This document shows, piece by piece, positions 63,696-64,000 of a stretch of DNA of 64,000 bases. This stretch comes from an uncultured Prevotellaceae bacterium. Lineage in GTDB: Bacteria; Bacteroidota; Bacteroidia; Bacteroidales; Muribaculaceae. Where the stretch lies: assembly GCA_937898675.1 (NCBI GenBank), contig CALEJB010000051.1, forward strand, positions 1-64,000, written 5' to 3'. The notes under the pieces were generated by a model, which was not told where the DNA came from, ran no database searches, and saw nothing but the letters and a program-made list of their open reading frames with translations. Every line of letters begins with the position of its first letter. The first letter of the stretch is position 1. The position numbers and the translations under genes are program-made.

Positions 63696-64000
63696 TTACA
63701 TGATGTGAGTGCCCTTGTCGGGGTTGCCGAGCTGGGCGGCGCTGGTGATGATGACCTCCTTGACGCCGTGGTCGATGGCCGAGAAGGCGTTGTCGAGCTT
63801 GTTGACAAACCAGTCCTTGATGATGTCCATGTCGCGCAGGGCCTTGTACTGTGTGCGCCGCAGCATGGGCACCACGCTGTCGCCGTCGTGGGGGTTGAGC
63901 AGCACGCCGTTTTTCTCGAAGCAGTAAATCAGGCGCACGTTGTAGCGCAGGGCAAACGCCTTGGCAATCTCGGCGGCCATGGCGTCGGTCTCGTTGAACA
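63696..64000 (-). CDS. argB: Acetylglutamate-kinase-like amino-acid kinase, C-terminal part (runs off the window)
   Basis: Only the last ~101 codons are present; the frame is open to the window edge (..FNETDAMAAEIAKAF). NVRLIYCFEKNGVLLNP, then KLDNAFSAIDHGVKEVIITSAAQL and GTHI, match the C-terminal half of Bacteroidetes acetylglutamate kinase (arginine pathway). Other amino-acid kinases cannot be fully excluded without the N-terminal glycine-rich loop. asd lies 37 bp downstream. Confidence 0.75.
   Translation of the reverse strand, partial: FNETDAMAAEIAKAFALRYNVRLIYCFEKNGVLLNPHDGDSVVPMLRRTQYKALRDMDIIKDWFVNKLDNAFSAIDHGVKEVIITSAAQLGNPDKGTHIM

Overview
The window comes from a Bacteroidales genome. 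A Muribaculaceae-like or Prevotella-like member is the best guess, but no rRNA is present to settle it. The evidence is the gene order tRNA-Thr/Tyr/Gly/Thr, tuf, tRNA-Trp, secE, nusG, rplKAJL, rpoBC; a complete type IX secretion core (porT, porP, gldK-L-M-N); TAnnTTTG-type -7 boxes; near absence of Shine-Dalgarno sites; a BtuB/BtuG-type B12 locus; and paired dockerin-like repeats on secreted proteins. The GC-rich chromosome is interrupted by visibly AT-richer accessory DNA at both ends.

Layout. (1) About 1-14.76 kb is an integrative element or defence island. It carries a primase-like gene, a GIY-YIG/NUMOD-type endonuclease flanked by two paralogous small proteins, a complete type I restriction-modification locus (hsdM, a split hsdS, hsdR), a Z1-domain ATPase, an SPL-like radical SAM protein, an excisionase-type HTH protein and a tyrosine integrase. 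Repeats upstream of the integrase look like an attachment region. The element abuts a decayed Ro60 (TROVE) gene. (2) 15.3-26.9 kb, minus strand, is a surface polysaccharide operon: flippase, Wza-like exporter, Wzc-like tyrosine kinase, O-antigen-polymerase-like protein, glycosyltransferase, beta-helix protein, acyltransferase and a CotH-type protein. Two more acyltransferases lie divergently at 27.0-29.2 kb. (3) 29.4-36.4 kb encodes the type IX secretion/gliding core. (4) 37-39.4 kb holds a small lipoprotein, rpsU with an unusual leader, a XerC/D-like recombinase and hpf. (5) 39.6-52.9 kb holds tRNAs, tuf, secE-nusG, ribosomal stalk genes and rpoBC. (6) 53.1-59.4 kb is a B12-uptake region with two cobalamin riboswitches, a DUF4465 protein with a type IX sorting tail, BtuB, a BtuG-like lipoprotein and a dockerin-bearing surface protein. 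(7) 59.6-62.5 kb holds a candidate structured RNA followed by an AT-rich three-gene operon (TerB-like, coiled-coil membrane protein, vWA-like lipoprotein). (8) asd and the 3' part of an argB-like kinase gene end the window on the minus strand.

Main points. The hsdS gene is broken at a G9 tract exactly where the loss of one G (or gain of two) would restore a normal 416-residue two-TRD subunit. It also carries three perfect 12-bp repeats in its central helix, so its specificity may vary by two mechanisms. The less explained units are the Z1/radical-SAM pair in the element, the RNA plus TerB/membrane/vWA operon, and the rpsU leader, where a perfect anti-SD complement sits inside the first codons of a 52-codon upstream ORF.
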